DNA of 64,000 bases, from assembly GCF_030464345.1 (NCBI RefSeq), contig NZ_VCYH01000004.1:248001-312000 (forward strand), read 5' to 3'. The DNA comes from Methanoculleus frigidifontis (GTDB taxonomy: Archaea > Halobacteriota > Methanomicrobia > Methanomicrobiales > Methanoculleaceae). Positions 1 through 9,128 of the stretch are shown piece after piece. Within the stretch, counting starts at the first letter, position 1. Every line of letters starts with the position of its first letter. The notes below the pieces were generated by a model, which worked only from the letters and a program-made list of their open reading frames with translations, had not been told where the DNA came from and ran no database searches. The position numbers were made by a program, and so were the translations under genes.

Positions 1-111
1 GGCCACCCGACTGCGCTTGCCGAGGCGCTGGAGAAGGGAAAGAAAGTTATCGATGTTCTGCAGCGGCTCGGCGAGGAGGAATCCGCACCGAAACCGGAAG
101 ATTCGTCCTGA
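1..111 (+). CDS. 3' end of an unidentified protein-coding gene
   Basis: Frame 1 is open from the first base of the window to a TGA at 109-111. It encodes the last 36 residues of a protein with an alanine, glutamate and lysine rich helix (it includes ALAEALEKGKK) and an acidic, proline-containing tail (EESAPKPEDSS). Codon use has the high third-position GC of the neighbouring genes, which supports real coding. The fragment is too short to identify the family. It lies in the same direction as the histidine kinase downstream but is separated from it by about 130 bases containing a promoter-like element, so the two are probably not one operon. Confidence 0.55.
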   Translation, partial: GHPTALAEALEKGKKVIDVLQRLGEEESAPKPEDSS

Positions 112-174
112 AAACTCCCTGCGGGGCACAATAACAAACAGGACGAAAGACTCGCGCCCGGAGCCAACCCCCTA

Positions 175-184
175 TTTTATATAG
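175..184 (+). promoter_or_regulatory. TATA box of the PAS/GAF histidine kinase gene
   Basis: TTTTATATAG stands out in GC-rich surroundings about 60 bases before the ATG at 240. A start site about 25 bases downstream would leave a leader of roughly 30 bases. GGTGA at about 231-235 is placed to serve as the ribosome binding site. Confidence 0.55.
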
Positions 185-239
185 ATCAGCCGCACTCCTC
201 CTATTATTCCGGACTGATAGCCAGACCGCGGGTGACGGA

Positions 240-3200
240 ATGCACCGGTTCGAGATCCCTGACAATATCCTTGCGGCGCTCAAACTCCTCGAAGCGTCGG
301 ATAGCGACCCACTTCTTCTCATAGACGAATCCATGCGGGTCGTCTGGATGAGCGCCGCTATGGAACTGATTACGGGTATGAAAAGAGAAGATCTCATCGG
401 GACGAACCTCGCGGCGCTTTCTGCTTGCGCAGACGCCCGATGGGCTGCAGCCGTATACACAGAGGTGCAGTCAGGTAGGGAGGCGTTCTCCGTGACGCCC
501 GGGGCGGAGGCGTGCTACAGCCTTTCAGGGAAACGGGTCGAGATCGCGCCCGGCCGCCCATACTGGATCATCCGCGTCCTCAAAGAGCTGCACGAGAAGG
601 GAACGGAAACGGACGATACAGGACGCAGGCTGCAAATCCCCGGCATCAGGGCAGAAAACACGGACAGGAGACAGACCGACGAATACCTGCGCATCCTTGA
701 GGCGGCGCTGGGTGCAGCAACCATCGGTATCGTCATCACCGATCTTGCAGGAAGGATCGTCTACGTCAACCGCGCCCTGCTCAATATGGGAGGATACAGC
801 GAGCCCGGCAAACTCATCGGAACGGACGGCCTGCAGTACTGGTCCGATGATGAGCGGAAGGCGGCGGCAGTTCGGGGGCTGCATGAGAAGGGGGAGTGGC
901 TTGGAGAACTGCAGGGCAGGACGAGAGACGGCGAGCCGATGGACGTCCAGGTCGCCGTGCACAGAATAACCGATGATTCCGGCAACCCCATCTGCAGCCT
1001 GTCCTGCTGCACTGATATTACCGGGCGAAGACGGATGGAGGAGGCGCTCTCGGAGAGCGAGCGGCGATACCGGACGCTCGCGGAGGCATCACCCGACGTC
1101 ATCTCACTGACGCACCGGGACGGGACGCTGCTCTATCTCAATAGAAGGGGAGCGGAAGGCCTCGGGAAGAAGCCCGAAGAGATCATCGGAAAAAATATCC
1201 GGGAGCTCTTCCCCCCGGATGCGTGCCGGGAGCGGCTCCAGATCATCGATGCGGTGGTCACGTCGGGAAGACCGCAGAACCAGGAGATCACGTACCCACG
1301 CGACGGCAAGATGCACTACTACGACTCCCGGTCCATTCCACTCTTTGCTCCTGACGGGACGGTCGACCAGGTGCTCTCCATAGCCCGCGACCTCACCGAG
1401 CGGAAGAAGAGCGAAGAGCAGCTCCGCTTTCAGGCGCAGGTCCTCTCCCAGATAGACGATGCGGTGATGGCAATCGACGCCGACGGGCGGATCGCCTATT
1501 TCAACACCGCGGCAGAGCGCCTCTATGGGATTCCTGCCGCCGAGGCTCTCGGGAGACACAACCGTAAGATCGTCACCTGCGAATGGCTCTCCCCGGAGGA
1601 TGAAAAGACTGCCTGGGAGTCCCTGAACCAGACCGGCTCCTGGCGCGGGGTGGCCATCCACCGGAAGCGGGACGGCGAAGCGATATACGTGGATACCACG
1701 GTGAGTACGCTCCGGGACGAGCACGGCGAGATCACCGGACGGCTCGGCGTCATCCGCGACATTACCCGGCAGCGGCAGGCCGAGAAGGAACTCCGGATCA
1801 AGGATCTGGCGATTGCCTCTGCGCAGAACGCCATCACGCTTACGGACATTGCGGGACGCGTCACCTACATGAATCAGGCGACCCTCGACCTGTGGGGCTA
1901 CGGAGCAGAGGATGAAATGATAGGCAGCCCGGCGTCCCGGTTCTGGACAGATGCCGACAGATACAGGCGGGTTGCGGAGATTATCCGGGAGCGGGGGGGT
2001 TGGATGGGGGAACTGGAGGCCAGGCGAAAGGACGGCTCCACGTTCCCGGTTCAGATCTCGGTCACCCTCGTCACGGACACCGCGGGCAGGCCGCTCTGCA
2101 TCATGGGATCCGGGATCGACATATCAGAACAAAAACAGGCGGAAGAGGCACTCCTCCGGTCGGAGCGGGAGAAATCCCTCATCCTCGATTCAACCGGCGA
2201 ATTTTTTGTGTACATTGACGCCGACTTTTCGATCAGGTGGGCAAACCGGGCCGCAACAGAGAGTACCGGGCTGAGAGCCGAAGATCTGATCGGCAGCAGA
2301 TGCTATGAGATCTGGCACTCCCGAAGCGAGCCGTGCGCATTTTGCCCCTTACGTGAAGCGTTTGCAACCGGCAAGCCGCAGGGAGGAGAGATTAGCACGC
2401 CCGACGGGAGAACCTGGAGGATTCGCGGTCAGCCGGTGATCGATGCTGCCGGGAAACTGAACGGCGTCATCGTCTTCGGGACCGATATCACCGAGCAGAA
2501 ACGGATGGAGGACGCCCTGTATGCGGCCATATCCTATACCCGGGGGCTCATCGAGGCGAGCCTCGACCCGCTCGTGACCATCTCCCCCGACGGCCGGATC
2601 ACCGATGTCAACTCCGCCACCGAAGCGGCGACAGGGTATCCCCGTGAGGTGCTCATCGGCACCGACTTCTCCGACTACTTCACCGACCCCGAACTGGCCC
2701 GGCAGGGCTACCGGCAGGCGTTCGAAGTCGGGGAGGTCCGCGACTACGCGCTCGAACTCCGGCACCGGAGCGGCCGGACAACCCCCGTTCTCTACAACGC
2801 CTCCGTCTACCGGAACAACGAGGGGGAGGTTGCCGGCGTCTTCGCGGCGGCACGGGACATCACCGGGCACAAAGAGGCCGAAGCGATCATGCAGAGCCGG
2901 GAGGCCCGGCAGGCCGCGATCGCCCGGCTCAGCGGGATCGCCCTGAGCGGAAGCGACCTCCAGTACCTCCTGGACGAAGCGGTCGGAACGCTCGCCGATC
3001 TCCTCGAAGTCAGGTACTGCAAGGTACTCCGTCTCCTCCCCGAGACCGGGGAATTTCTCCTCCAGGCAGGCACGGGCTGGGAGGACGGATTGGTCGGCAG
3101 CGCCCTGGTCGAGGCCGGGGATTCGCAGGCAGGCTACACCCTCCGGTCGAACGAGCCGGTCATCGTCGAGGACTTCCGCACCGAGACGCGATTCACCAGA

Positions 3201-4568
3201 CCTGAGATCCTCCAGAGGCACCGGGTTCTCAGCGGGATCAGCGTCGTTCTCCAGGGAAAAGGGGCGCCATACGGCATTCTGGGTGTCCACACCGGCGAGG
3301 CGCAGCACTTCACCGAAGCCGATGTCTACCTCATCCAGGCGGTCGCCAACATCCTCTCGCAGGGGATCGAACGCAGGCAGGCCGAAGAAGACCTCGAGAT
3401 GCGGAATCGGCATCTTTCGGCACTCAACCGGATCATCGGCGCCACGACCGCGTCCACCGATCCTGAAGAAATGCTCCGGACGGTGCTCGGCACGACCCTC
3501 GAACTTCTGGGGTTCAAAGGCGGCGCGGTTTACCGCATCGATGCGGACAACGGCAGTGCACGGCTTGTTCATGCATGCAATCTCCCCGAGGGGTTCCCGC
3601 CCATCACCCACACCGAAGATATTCACCGCGAGCCCTACAGCACCGTGCTGGTTCGCGGGATCCCGCTCTTCTTTGACGAAGAGACCTTTCGGTACCCGGG
3701 AGACCCGGAAAGGAGCAGATACTCGGCCGCCAGCATCCCCCTCGTGGCACATACCGGGGTTCTCGGCGCAATCAACGTCATCGGACGGGCAGGGAAACCG
3801 TTCACCGACGACGAGCAATTCATCCTCACGCGGATCGGCAGGGAGATCGGCACCGCCGTCGAGCGCCTCCTCTTAAGCCGCCAGCTTGAGGAGGCGCACC
3901 GGGAAGCGAACCTGTATCTGGACATCCTCACCCACGACATCAGGAACGCGGAGAATGTCGCCACGCTGTATACCGATCTTCTCAGCGACATGCTCGACGG
4001 AAAACCTGCGGAGTATGTGGCAAAACTTCGCAGCACCATCAGAAAGAGCATCGATATTCTCGCGAACGTCTCGACGATCCGGAAGATACACCAGAAAACA
4101 GCCCCGCTTGCTCCGATGTCGCTCGAACGGATCATTGCGAGTGAGAAGGAGCATTTCCCCGAGGCATCCATCACCGTGGACTGCCCCGGATCGTGCATGG
4201 CTCTGGCCGACGAGCTCCTCTCCGAGGTCTTCACAAACCTCATCGGCAACGCCGTCAAATTCGGCGGACAGGATGTTGCCGTCACCATCACTGTGGACGA
4301 GCGGGAGGACGAGATGATCGTGACCGTGGCGGATACCGGACCGGGTGTGCCGGACGAGGTCAAGGAAGAGGTATTCCGCCGTTTCGAGCGCGGCAAGCAG
4401 AAAGGACGCGGTGAAGGACTCGGGCTCTTCATCGTCAGGATGCTCATCGAGCGCTACGGCGGCAGGATCTGGATCGAAGACCGGGTTTGCGGCCGCCCGG
4501 AGGAAGGGGCGGCCTTCCGGTTCACGCTTCGCAGGGCATCACCGCCTGAAGCAGACGGGCGGGAGTGA
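240..4568 (+). CDS. Multi-PAS, double-GAF sensor histidine kinase
   Basis: A 1442-residue sensor kinase, probably cytoplasmic because no membrane segment is visible. From the N-terminus I read seven PAS-type modules (about residues 15-110, 150-265, 275-390, 395-515, 525-640, 645-755 and 765-885), recognisable by repeated GRIVYVN- or GTLLYLN-like cores and ITE/ITGR-type exits. Two GAF-like domains follow (about 895-1050 and 1060-1220). The dimerisation/phosphoacceptor helix carries LTHDIRN with His near residue 1232. The ATPase domain has an N box (NLIGNAVKFG, about 1333), G1 (VADTGPGVP, about 1363) and G2 (GEGLGLFIV, about 1395). PAS 6 carries a Cys cluster (CYEIWHSRSEPCAFCP) that could bind a metal or sense redox state; this is inference. 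No response regulator is adjacent, so the partner is unknown. Confidence 0.93.
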   Translation: MHRFEIPDNILAALKLLEASDSDPLLLIDESMRVVWMSAAMELITGMKREDLIGTNLAALSACADARWAAAVYTEVQSGREAFSVTPGAEACYSLSGKRVEIAPGRPYWIIRVLKELHEKGTETDDTGRRLQIPGIRAENTDRRQTDEYLRILEAALGAATIGIVITDLAGRIVYVNRALLNMGGYSEPGKLIGTDGLQYWSDDERKAAAVRGLHEKGEWLGELQGRTRDGEPMDVQVAVHRITDDSGNPICSLSCCTDITGRRRMEEALSESERRYRTLAEASPDVISLTHRDGTLLYLNRRGAEGLGKKPEEIIGKNIRELFPPDACRERLQIIDAVVTSGRPQNQEITYPRDGKMHYYDSRSIPLFAPDGTVDQVLSIARDLTERKKSEEQLRFQAQVLSQIDDAVMAIDADGRIAYFNTAAERLYGIPAAEALGRHNRKIVTCEWLSPEDEKTAWESLNQTGSWRGVAIHRKRDGEAIYVDTTVSTLRDEHGEITGRLGVIRDITRQRQAEKELRIKDLAIASAQNAITLTDIAGRVTYMNQATLDLWGYGAEDEMIGSPASRFWTDADRYRRVAEIIRERGGWMGELEARRKDGSTFPVQISVTLVTDTAGRPLCIMGSGIDISEQKQAEEALLRSEREKSLILDSTGEFFVYIDADFSIRWANRAATESTGLRAEDLIGSRCYEIWHSRSEPCAFCPLREAFATGKPQGGEISTPDGRTWRIRGQPVIDAAGKLNGVIVFGTDITEQKRMEDALYAAISYTRGLIEASLDPLVTISPDGRITDVNSATEAATGYPREVLIGTDFSDYFTDPELARQGYRQAFEVGEVRDYALELRHRSGRTTPVLYNASVYRNNEGEVAGVFAAARDITGHKEAEAIMQSREARQAAIARLSGIALSGSDLQYLLDEAVGTLADLLEVRYCKVLRLLPETGEFLLQAGTGWEDGLVGSALVEAGDSQAGYTLRSNEPVIVEDFRTETRFTRPEILQRHRVLSGISVVLQGKGAPYGILGVHTGEAQHFTEADVYLIQAVANILSQGIERRQAEEDLEMRNRHLSALNRIIGATTASTDPEEMLRTVLGTTLELLGFKGGAVYRIDADNGSARLVHACNLPEGFPPITHTEDIHREPYSTVLVRGIPLFFDEETFRYPGDPERSRYSAASIPLVAHTGVLGAINVIGRAGKPFTDDEQFILTRIGREIGTAVERLLLSRQLEEAHREANLYLDILTHDIRNAENVATLYTDLLSDMLDGKPAEYVAKLRSTIRKSIDILANVSTIRKIHQKTAPLAPMSLERIIASEKEHFPEASITVDCPGSCMALADELLSEVFTNLIGNAVKFGGQDVAVTITVDEREDEMIVTVADTGPGVPDEVKEEVFRRFERGKQKGRGEGLGLFIVRMLIERYGGRIWIEDRVCGRPEEGAAFRFTLRRASPPEADGRE

Positions 4569-4603
4569 GGGCAGAAAAAGGTATTGATGCAGCCGACGCT
4601 TCT

Positions 4604-5194
4604 TCAGAGCGTCAGCGACCAGATCAGCACACCGGCCGCGGCCGCGATGATGACGCCGAAGGCGACCGGGTTCCAGGCGAGAACCTTCCGCCCGTCGAGC
4701 ACGCTGACCGGGAGCATGTTGAAGACCGCGATCATCGCGTTGATCCGCAGACCGAGGACGCCGACCAGGCCGAGGATGCCTTCCGCCCCGAGGAAGACCA
4801 GGCCGAGGAAGGGTATGCAGAGCAGCAGATTTGTGATCGGGCCTGCCGCGGAGATCCAGCCGTTCTCCTGCCGTGTCGCGTTGCCGTAGACGTACGTCGC
4901 CCCCGGTGCCGCAAAGACCACGCCGACGAGTGCCGCGAGCACGACGGCGACGAGGAGCATCTGGTTGTCCTTCCGGAACTCCGCCCAGTAGCCGTAGTGC
5001 ATGGCCACGAACTTATGGGCAAGCTCGTGGAGAACGAATGCGACACCGACCGTTACGAGCGACATCACGAAGAGCAGCAGGAAGTTCGTCAGATTCACAC
5101 CGCCCCTGACGTAGATCAGGGTGAACGCGATGGAGATGGCGAGCCACGCAATGATGAGATCCCGGCGTTCGCGCAGGGGGATACGTTCCAACAT
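4604..5194 (-). CDS. Membrane metalloprotease of the site-2 protease type (M50-like)
   Basis: A 196-residue polytopic membrane protein with the zinc-binding motif HELAH (within FVLHELAHKF) in an early membrane segment and the second signature NMLPVSVLDG near the C-terminus, the N-x2-P-x3-LDG motif that supplies the third zinc ligand in intramembrane S2P proteases. It is shorter than full S2P proteins and has no PDZ domain, like many compact archaeal members. An in-frame ATG at 5239 exists, but a TATA-like AATATTAA around 5219-5227 lies between the two, so the ATG at 5194 is preferred and implies a leaderless message. The substrate is unknown. The gene ends 35 bases from the end of the histidine kinase, in the convergent orientation. 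Confidence 0.85.
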   Translation of the reverse strand: MLERIPLRERRDLIIAWLAISIAFTLIYVRGGVNLTNFLLLFVMSLVTVGVAFVLHELAHKFVAMHYGYWAEFRKDNQMLLVAVVLAALVGVVFAAPGATYVYGNATRQENGWISAAGPITNLLLCIPFLGLVFLGAEGILGLVGVLGLRINAMIAVFNMLPVSVLDGRKVLAWNPVAFGVIIAAAAGVLIWSLTL

Positions 5195-5316
5195 TAGAGT
5201 ACCGTTTTGCCACGCGGTCTTAATATTCTTCCCGTCCATCCCCCCGGCGGCGGGAAACGCCGACGATCGGAGATAAACAGCAGATTTATCATTCCCGTCA
5301 GCCCGATAGAGTACCT

Positions 5317-5601
5317 ATGTCCCTCGAGACGGTCAGGGAGGAGATCCGGCAGATCGATGAAGCGATCATCGGGCTCATTGCACGCCGGCAGGGTATCGCC
5401 GGAACCATGGCACGCCTCAAGCACGAGGCGAAGCTTCCCATTCACGACGAAGAGCAGAGAGCCCGGGTGCTCGACCGCGTCTTCAACGACGCCGTGGAGA
5501 TGCGGATCGACCCGGTTGCGGTAAAGAAGATCTTCACAATCCTCATCGATATGAGTGAAGAGAAGCAGCATGAGTGCAGCGGCGAGGGGAACCTCCCGTA
5601 A
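5317..5601 (+). CDS. Chorismate mutase (AroQ type)
   Basis: A 94-residue all-helical protein of the AroQ class, which converts chorismate to prephenate for phenylalanine and tyrosine synthesis. The N-terminal helix LETVREEIRQIDEAIIGLIARR has the R-x3-ID-x3-L-x2-RR pattern of the family, followed by the basic segment MARLKHEAKLPIHDEEQRARVL that corresponds to the K and R residues lining the active site. It is a stand-alone enzyme, with no fused prephenate dehydratase or dehydrogenase domain. It is monocistronic and converges on argB, whose stop codon lies only 8 bases away. Confidence 0.88.
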   Translation: MSLETVREEIRQIDEAIIGLIARRQGIAGTMARLKHEAKLPIHDEEQRARVLDRVFNDAVEMRIDPVAVKKIFTILIDMSEEKQHECSGEGNLP

Positions 5602-5602
5602 C

Positions 5603-5609
5603 AAAAAAA
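5603..5609 (-). terminator. T-run terminator of the arginine operon
   Basis: Seven A residues on the + strand directly after the argB stop read as a T7 run on the minus strand. Archaeal termination commonly uses such oligo-T tracts without a hairpin. The tract sits in the 8-base gap between argB and the chorismate mutase gene. Confidence 0.45.
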
Positions 5610-6479
5610 TTATGCAGAGAGCATCGTCCCGACGCCCTCATCGGTGAAGAGCTCGAGGAGCAGGTTGTGCCCCCGGTTCCCGTTCACGATGTGAGCACTC
5701 GTAACGCCGCTGCCGACCGCTTTCATGCACCCGAGGAGCTTTGGGATCATCCCGCCGACGATGATCCCGTCCTCGATCATCACCTCCGCCTCGTGCAGTT
5801 TCAGGCGGTGATAGATCCGGGAACGGTCGGCGTTCATCACGCCGTCCACATCGGTGAGATTAATGAGTTTGAAGGCGCCGAGTGCCGTTGCGATCTCCGC
5901 CGCTGCGGTATCGGCGTTGATGTTCAGGCTCTTTCCAAGCCTGTCGATGGCGATCGGGGCGATGACCGGGATATACCCCTGCTCGAGCAGGCAGTGGAGG
6001 ATCTCCGGGTCGACCTCTTCGATCTCGCCGACGTGGCCGAGGTCGACCTCCTGCTCGACATCACCGACCCGGACCTTCTGCAGGTCCATCTTCCGGGCTA
6101 TCAGCAGGTTTCCGTCGTTCCCGGAGAGGCCGACCGCCCGGGCACCGCAGTTCGCGATCAGCGAGACGATCCCGTCGTTGATCTTGCCGACCAGCACCAT
6201 CTGGGCGATCTCCAGGGTCTCATGGTCGGTGATCCGCAGACCCGCGACGAATTTGGGCTCTTTGCCCATCGCCTTCATCTTCGCGGTGATCTCCGGGCCG
6301 CCGCCGTGCACCAGAACTACGTTCATGCCCACGTACCGGAGCAGGACGGCGTCCTGAATGACCGTCTCCAGGATCTGTGCGTCGACCATCGCGTGGCCGC
6401 CGAGCTTGATCACGATCGTCTTGCCATGGAACTTCTGGATATACGGCAGTGCTTCCATCAGAACGTCTTCTCGTTTCAT
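5610..6479 (-). CDS. argB: Acetylglutamate kinase
   Basis: A 289-residue amino-acid kinase that phosphorylates N-acetyl-L-glutamate, the second step of the acetylated arginine pathway. The N-terminal [12 protein letters not shown] supplies the phosphate-binding lysine and glycines, [10 protein letters not shown] is the substrate loop, and LSGNDGNLL and [12 protein letters not shown] are conserved nucleotide and substrate segments. It is full length for the family. Its ATG overlaps the argJ stop as ATGA, so translation is coupled. It is the last gene of the operon argC-CBS-argJ-argB. Confidence 0.96.
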   Translation of the reverse strand: MKREDVLMEALPYIQKFHGKTIVIKLGGHAMVDAQILETVIQDAVLLRYVGMNVVLVHGGGPEITAKMKAMGKEPKFVAGLRITDHETLEIAQMVLVGKINDGIVSLIANCGARAVGLSGNDGNLLIARKMDLQKVRVGDVEQEVDLGHVGEIEEVDPEILHCLLEQGYIPVIAPIAIDRLGKSLNINADTAAAEIATALGAFKLINLTDVDGVMNADRSRIYHRLKLHEAEVMIEDGIIVGGMIPKLLGCMKAVGSGVTSAHIVNGNRGHNLLLELFTDEGVGTMLSA

Positions 6480-7627
6480 GTTGTATACTTCCCGTTGATC
6501 TCCACGTACTTCTCAGTGAGGTCACAGCCCCACGCAGTCGCCTCGCCCTCGCCTGCGGCGAGATCGAGCTCGAAGACGACGGTATCGCCGTGCATCGCCG
6601 CCTTCGCCCGCGAAAGATCGGCGACGATCGCACCGCGCGCCACGAGCGGCGACCGGTCGCCTCCCTGCCCGACAGAGAGGGAGACGGCGTAAGGGTCGAA
6701 CGCCACCCCGGCACGCCCGGCAGCGGCCACGACACGCCCCCAGTTCGGGTCTTCGCCGTAGATGGCGGTCTTGACGAGCGGGGAGGCGATCACCGTCCGG
6801 GCAACGGCGGCGGCCGCCTCTTCGTCCGGAGCGCCGCGGACGGTCACCTCCAGAACCTTCGTCGCGCCCTCGCCGTCCCGGGCGATCTGCACGGCGAGCA
6901 TCCGGCAGACCTGCTCGAGAGCGGTCTCAAACTCGTGCTGGTCGACGGAGCCCGCCTCGCCGGTGGCGGTGCAGAACGCGACGTCGTTGGTGCTCGTATC
7001 CCCGTCGACGACGACACGGTTGAACGTCCGGCGGGTCGCCTGCCGCAGCAGGCCGTGCAGGGCCGGCGTCTCCATCTCCGCATCGGTATAGATGAACGCG
7101 AGCATCGTTCCCATGTTCGGGGCGATCATCCCGCTTCCCTTGGTGATTCCCCCGATGGTGAACGACTCCGTCTTCAGGACTGCGTGCTTCGGAAACGTGT
7201 CGGTGGTCATGATCGCCCGTGCCGCAGCATCCTCCGCCTCGCCGGTCCGCCGGAGATTTTTGGCGGCCTCTCCCGTCTGCGTGCGGATCCGGCCGAGGTC
7301 GAGGTACCTGCCGATGACGCCGGTGCTCGCCACGCCGACCGCCTCCGCGTCGAGGTGCAGGGCGTCGCCGGCGATCGCGCACATCTCCTCCGCGTCCCGG
7401 TATCCCCGCTCGCCGGTATACGCATTGGCGCACCCGCTGTTCACGATGATCGCATCGAGCGTGCCGCGGCTCATCCGCTCCATCATCAGTTCGACCGGTG
7501 CGGCACGCATCCGGTTCGAGGTGAAGACACCTGCTGCGTTTCCGCTCGCCCGGACGAGCGCGAGGCCGTACTTCCCCTCTTTCACGCCCCAGGCGGTCAC
7601 GCCGTCGACGGCGCAGATGCTCTTCAC
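6476..7627 (-). CDS. argJ: Bifunctional ornithine acetyltransferase / N-acetylglutamate synthase
   Basis: A 383-residue ArgJ protein that moves the acetyl group from N-acetylornithine to glutamate and recycles it. The precursor self-cleaves before a threonine. Here the cleavage region reads [12 protein letters not shown], with GTML in place of the common ATML, and KGSGM lies just upstream. The N-terminal [12 protein letters not shown] and DTSTNDV in the beta part are family-typical. The start is a GTG that overlaps the stop of the CBS-domain gene as GTGA. Whether it uses acetyl-CoA as well as acetylornithine cannot be told from sequence. Confidence 0.95.
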   Translation of the reverse strand: MKSICAVDGVTAWGVKEGKYGLALVRASGNAAGVFTSNRMRAAPVELMMERMSRGTLDAIIVNSGCANAYTGERGYRDAEEMCAIAGDALHLDAEAVGVASTGVIGRYLDLGRIRTQTGEAAKNLRRTGEAEDAAARAIMTTDTFPKHAVLKTESFTIGGITKGSGMIAPNMGTMLAFIYTDAEMETPALHGLLRQATRRTFNRVVVDGDTSTNDVAFCTATGEAGSVDQHEFETALEQVCRMLAVQIARDGEGATKVLEVTVRGAPDEEAAAAVARTVIASPLVKTAIYGEDPNWGRVVAAAGRAGVAFDPYAVSLSVGQGGDRSPLVARGAIVADLSRAKAAMHGDTVVFELDLAAGEGEATAWGCDLTEKYVEINGKYTT

Positions 7628-8106
7628 GCCGACTCCTCCGCCCCCGCCCCGACGCCGTGGACGATGTCCGCCCGGGTCACGATCCCGACGAGCTCTCCTT
7701 CCCGCACCACCGGCAGCCGGGCGACCCCCTCGCGGAGCATCAGGGCGGCCGCAGCCTCGATATCCGCCTCCGCGTCGATGGTGATTGCCGGGCTGCTCAT
7801 CACTTCACCGATGGGCATGTCGCCGATATCGGAGAGCGCCTGCTTGGTCCGCTCCCAGTTGATAAACTCCCGGATCGGCACCTCGATGATCTCGAGGGGA
7901 GAGGGGAGCCAGAGGTCGTCGGAGATCTCACCGGTGTCGAGGAGGGAGAGCACGTCGCTCTCGGTGATGATCCCCACAAGCTCGTCGCCGCGCATCACCG
8001 GCAGCCCGCCGATCCGGTAGGTCCTAAGCAGCCGCGCCGCCTCACGGACGGGTGCTTCGACCGGAACAACCACGGGATTTTTTGTCATAACGTCCTGTAC
8101 CTGCAT
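7624..8106 (-). CDS. Tandem CBS-domain protein inside the arg operon
   Basis: A 160-residue protein of two CBS domains (about residues 1-70 and 85-155). Both end in the usual hydrophobic pattern before GIIT or GIVT (DELVGIITESDVL and GELVGIVTRADIV). CBS pairs bind adenosyl ligands such as AMP, ATP or S-adenosylmethionine. A GTG at 8115 would directly follow the argC stop, but the ATG at 8106 is preceded by GGTGA at good spacing and begins the conserved MQVQDVMTKNP, so it is preferred. Its position between argC and argJ suggests a regulatory or energy-sensing role linked to arginine synthesis, which is inference. Confidence 0.85.
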   Translation of the reverse strand: MQVQDVMTKNPVVVPVEAPVREAARLLRTYRIGGLPVMRGDELVGIITESDVLSLLDTGEISDDLWLPSPLEIIEVPIREFINWERTKQALSDIGDMPIGEVMSSPAITIDAEADIEAAAALMLREGVARLPVVREGELVGIVTRADIVHGVGAGAEESA

Positions 8107-8115
8107 GAAAATCAC

Positions 8116-9102
8116 CTAGGGTGCCATCCCGGCGAACCGCAGCCCTGCCGTCTCGTCGAACCCGGAGATCAGGTTCATGTTCTGGATCGCCTGGCCGCTG
8201 GCGCCCTTCACCAGGTTGTCGATCGCAGAGACGGCGACGACGCGGTCTCCCTCGCTCTCCACCGCAACATCGCAGAAGTTCGTGCCCCGCACAGCGGCGA
8301 GCGTCGGTTTCTGGTAGCGGACGAAGAACTCGTTCTCGTAGAATTTCCGGTAGAGCGCCTCGACCTCGTCCTGCTCCATCGGCTCCTTGAGCAGGATATG
8401 AGCGGTGGTGAGGATCCCGCGGTTCACGGGGAGGAGGTGCGGCGTGAAGTAGCAGCGGGCGTCCGACCCGAGCGCGGCGATCTCCTGCTTCATCTCCGCC
8501 AGGTGCCGGTGCGTCGTCCACTTGTAGGCGCTGAAGGTGTCGCCGACGTTCGGGTAGTGCGTCGTCGCCGAGGGCGTGTTGCCCGCTCCGGTAACGCCGG
8601 TCTTGGAGTCGAAGATGATGGTGTGGGCACGCTCTGCAAGCGGGGCTGCTGCGAGCGCGGCGCCCGTGGGGAAACAGCCCGGGTTCGCCACGAAGGCGGC
8701 GCCCTGCATCTCGTCCCGGTGCAGCTCGGGAAGCCCGTAGGGCGCCTCGAAGTAGTCCTCGTGGGGGACGCCGTAGACCTTCTCGAAGATCGCCTTCGGG
8801 AGGCGGTAGTCGGCGGAGAGATCGACGGTCAGGATGCCGCGCTCGAGCAGGGCGCCCGCTACCTTCATGGCGGCGGTGTGCGGGACGGCCAGAAACGCGA
8901 AATCTGCGTCGATGCTATCGACGTCGATGTTCTGGAACGCAAGATCCGTCAGCCCCGCGAGGTGCGGATGGACGGCTGTGACGGGGACGCCGTCCTGTTT
9001 GCGGGATGTGGCGCAGACGACCTCTGCAGAAGGGTGGTTGGCGAGCAGCCGCATCAGCTCGCCGCCGGTGTACCCGGATGCTCCGATGATCGCAATGTGC
9101 AT
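8116..9102 (-). CDS. argC: N-acetyl-gamma-glutamyl-phosphate reductase
   Basis: A 328-residue NADPH-dependent reductase that makes N-acetylglutamate semialdehyde. The N-terminal [16 protein letters not shown] is the dinucleotide-binding motif, the catalytic cysteine lies in [11 protein letters not shown], and HRHLAEM and [10 protein letters not shown] are conserved C-terminal segments. It is the first gene of the arginine operon. A TATA element lies about 20 bases before the ATG and no Shine-Dalgarno sequence is visible, so the message is probably leaderless. Confidence 0.96.
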   Translation of the reverse strand: MHIAIIGASGYTGGELMRLLANHPSAEVVCATSRKQDGVPVTAVHPHLAGLTDLAFQNIDVDSIDADFAFLAVPHTAAMKVAGALLERGILTVDLSADYRLPKAIFEKVYGVPHEDYFEAPYGLPELHRDEMQGAAFVANPGCFPTGAALAAAPLAERAHTIIFDSKTGVTGAGNTPSATTHYPNVGDTFSAYKWTTHRHLAEMKQEIAALGSDARCYFTPHLLPVNRGILTTAHILLKEPMEQDEVEALYRKFYENEFFVRYQKPTLAAVRGTNFCDVAVESEGDRVVAVSAIDNLVKGASGQAIQNMNLISGFDETAGLRFAGMAP

Positions 9103-9115
9103 GGAACAGATGTGG

Positions 9116-9127
9116 TTTTTATAAAAA
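9116..9127 (-). promoter_or_regulatory. TATA box of the arginine operon
   Basis: On the minus strand the sequence reads TTTTTATAAAAA, centred about 20 bases upstream of the argC ATG and ending next to the stop codon of the ADP-ribosylglycohydrolase gene. The position implies transcription starting at or next to the initiation codon. Confidence 0.5.
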
Positions 9128-9128
9128 C

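Noticed and set aside
2349-3818. 489-codon open frame on the minus strand inside the histidine kinase gene
   Set aside because: It is antisense to clearly conserved PAS and GAF domains, its translation has no domain, and high GC at third positions is known to keep antisense frames open.
6449-8020. 523-codon + strand frame across argJ and the CBS gene
   Set aside because: It is antisense to well-supported genes and shows no protein family features. The same applies to the long + strand frames at 7657-9132 and 25761-27152.
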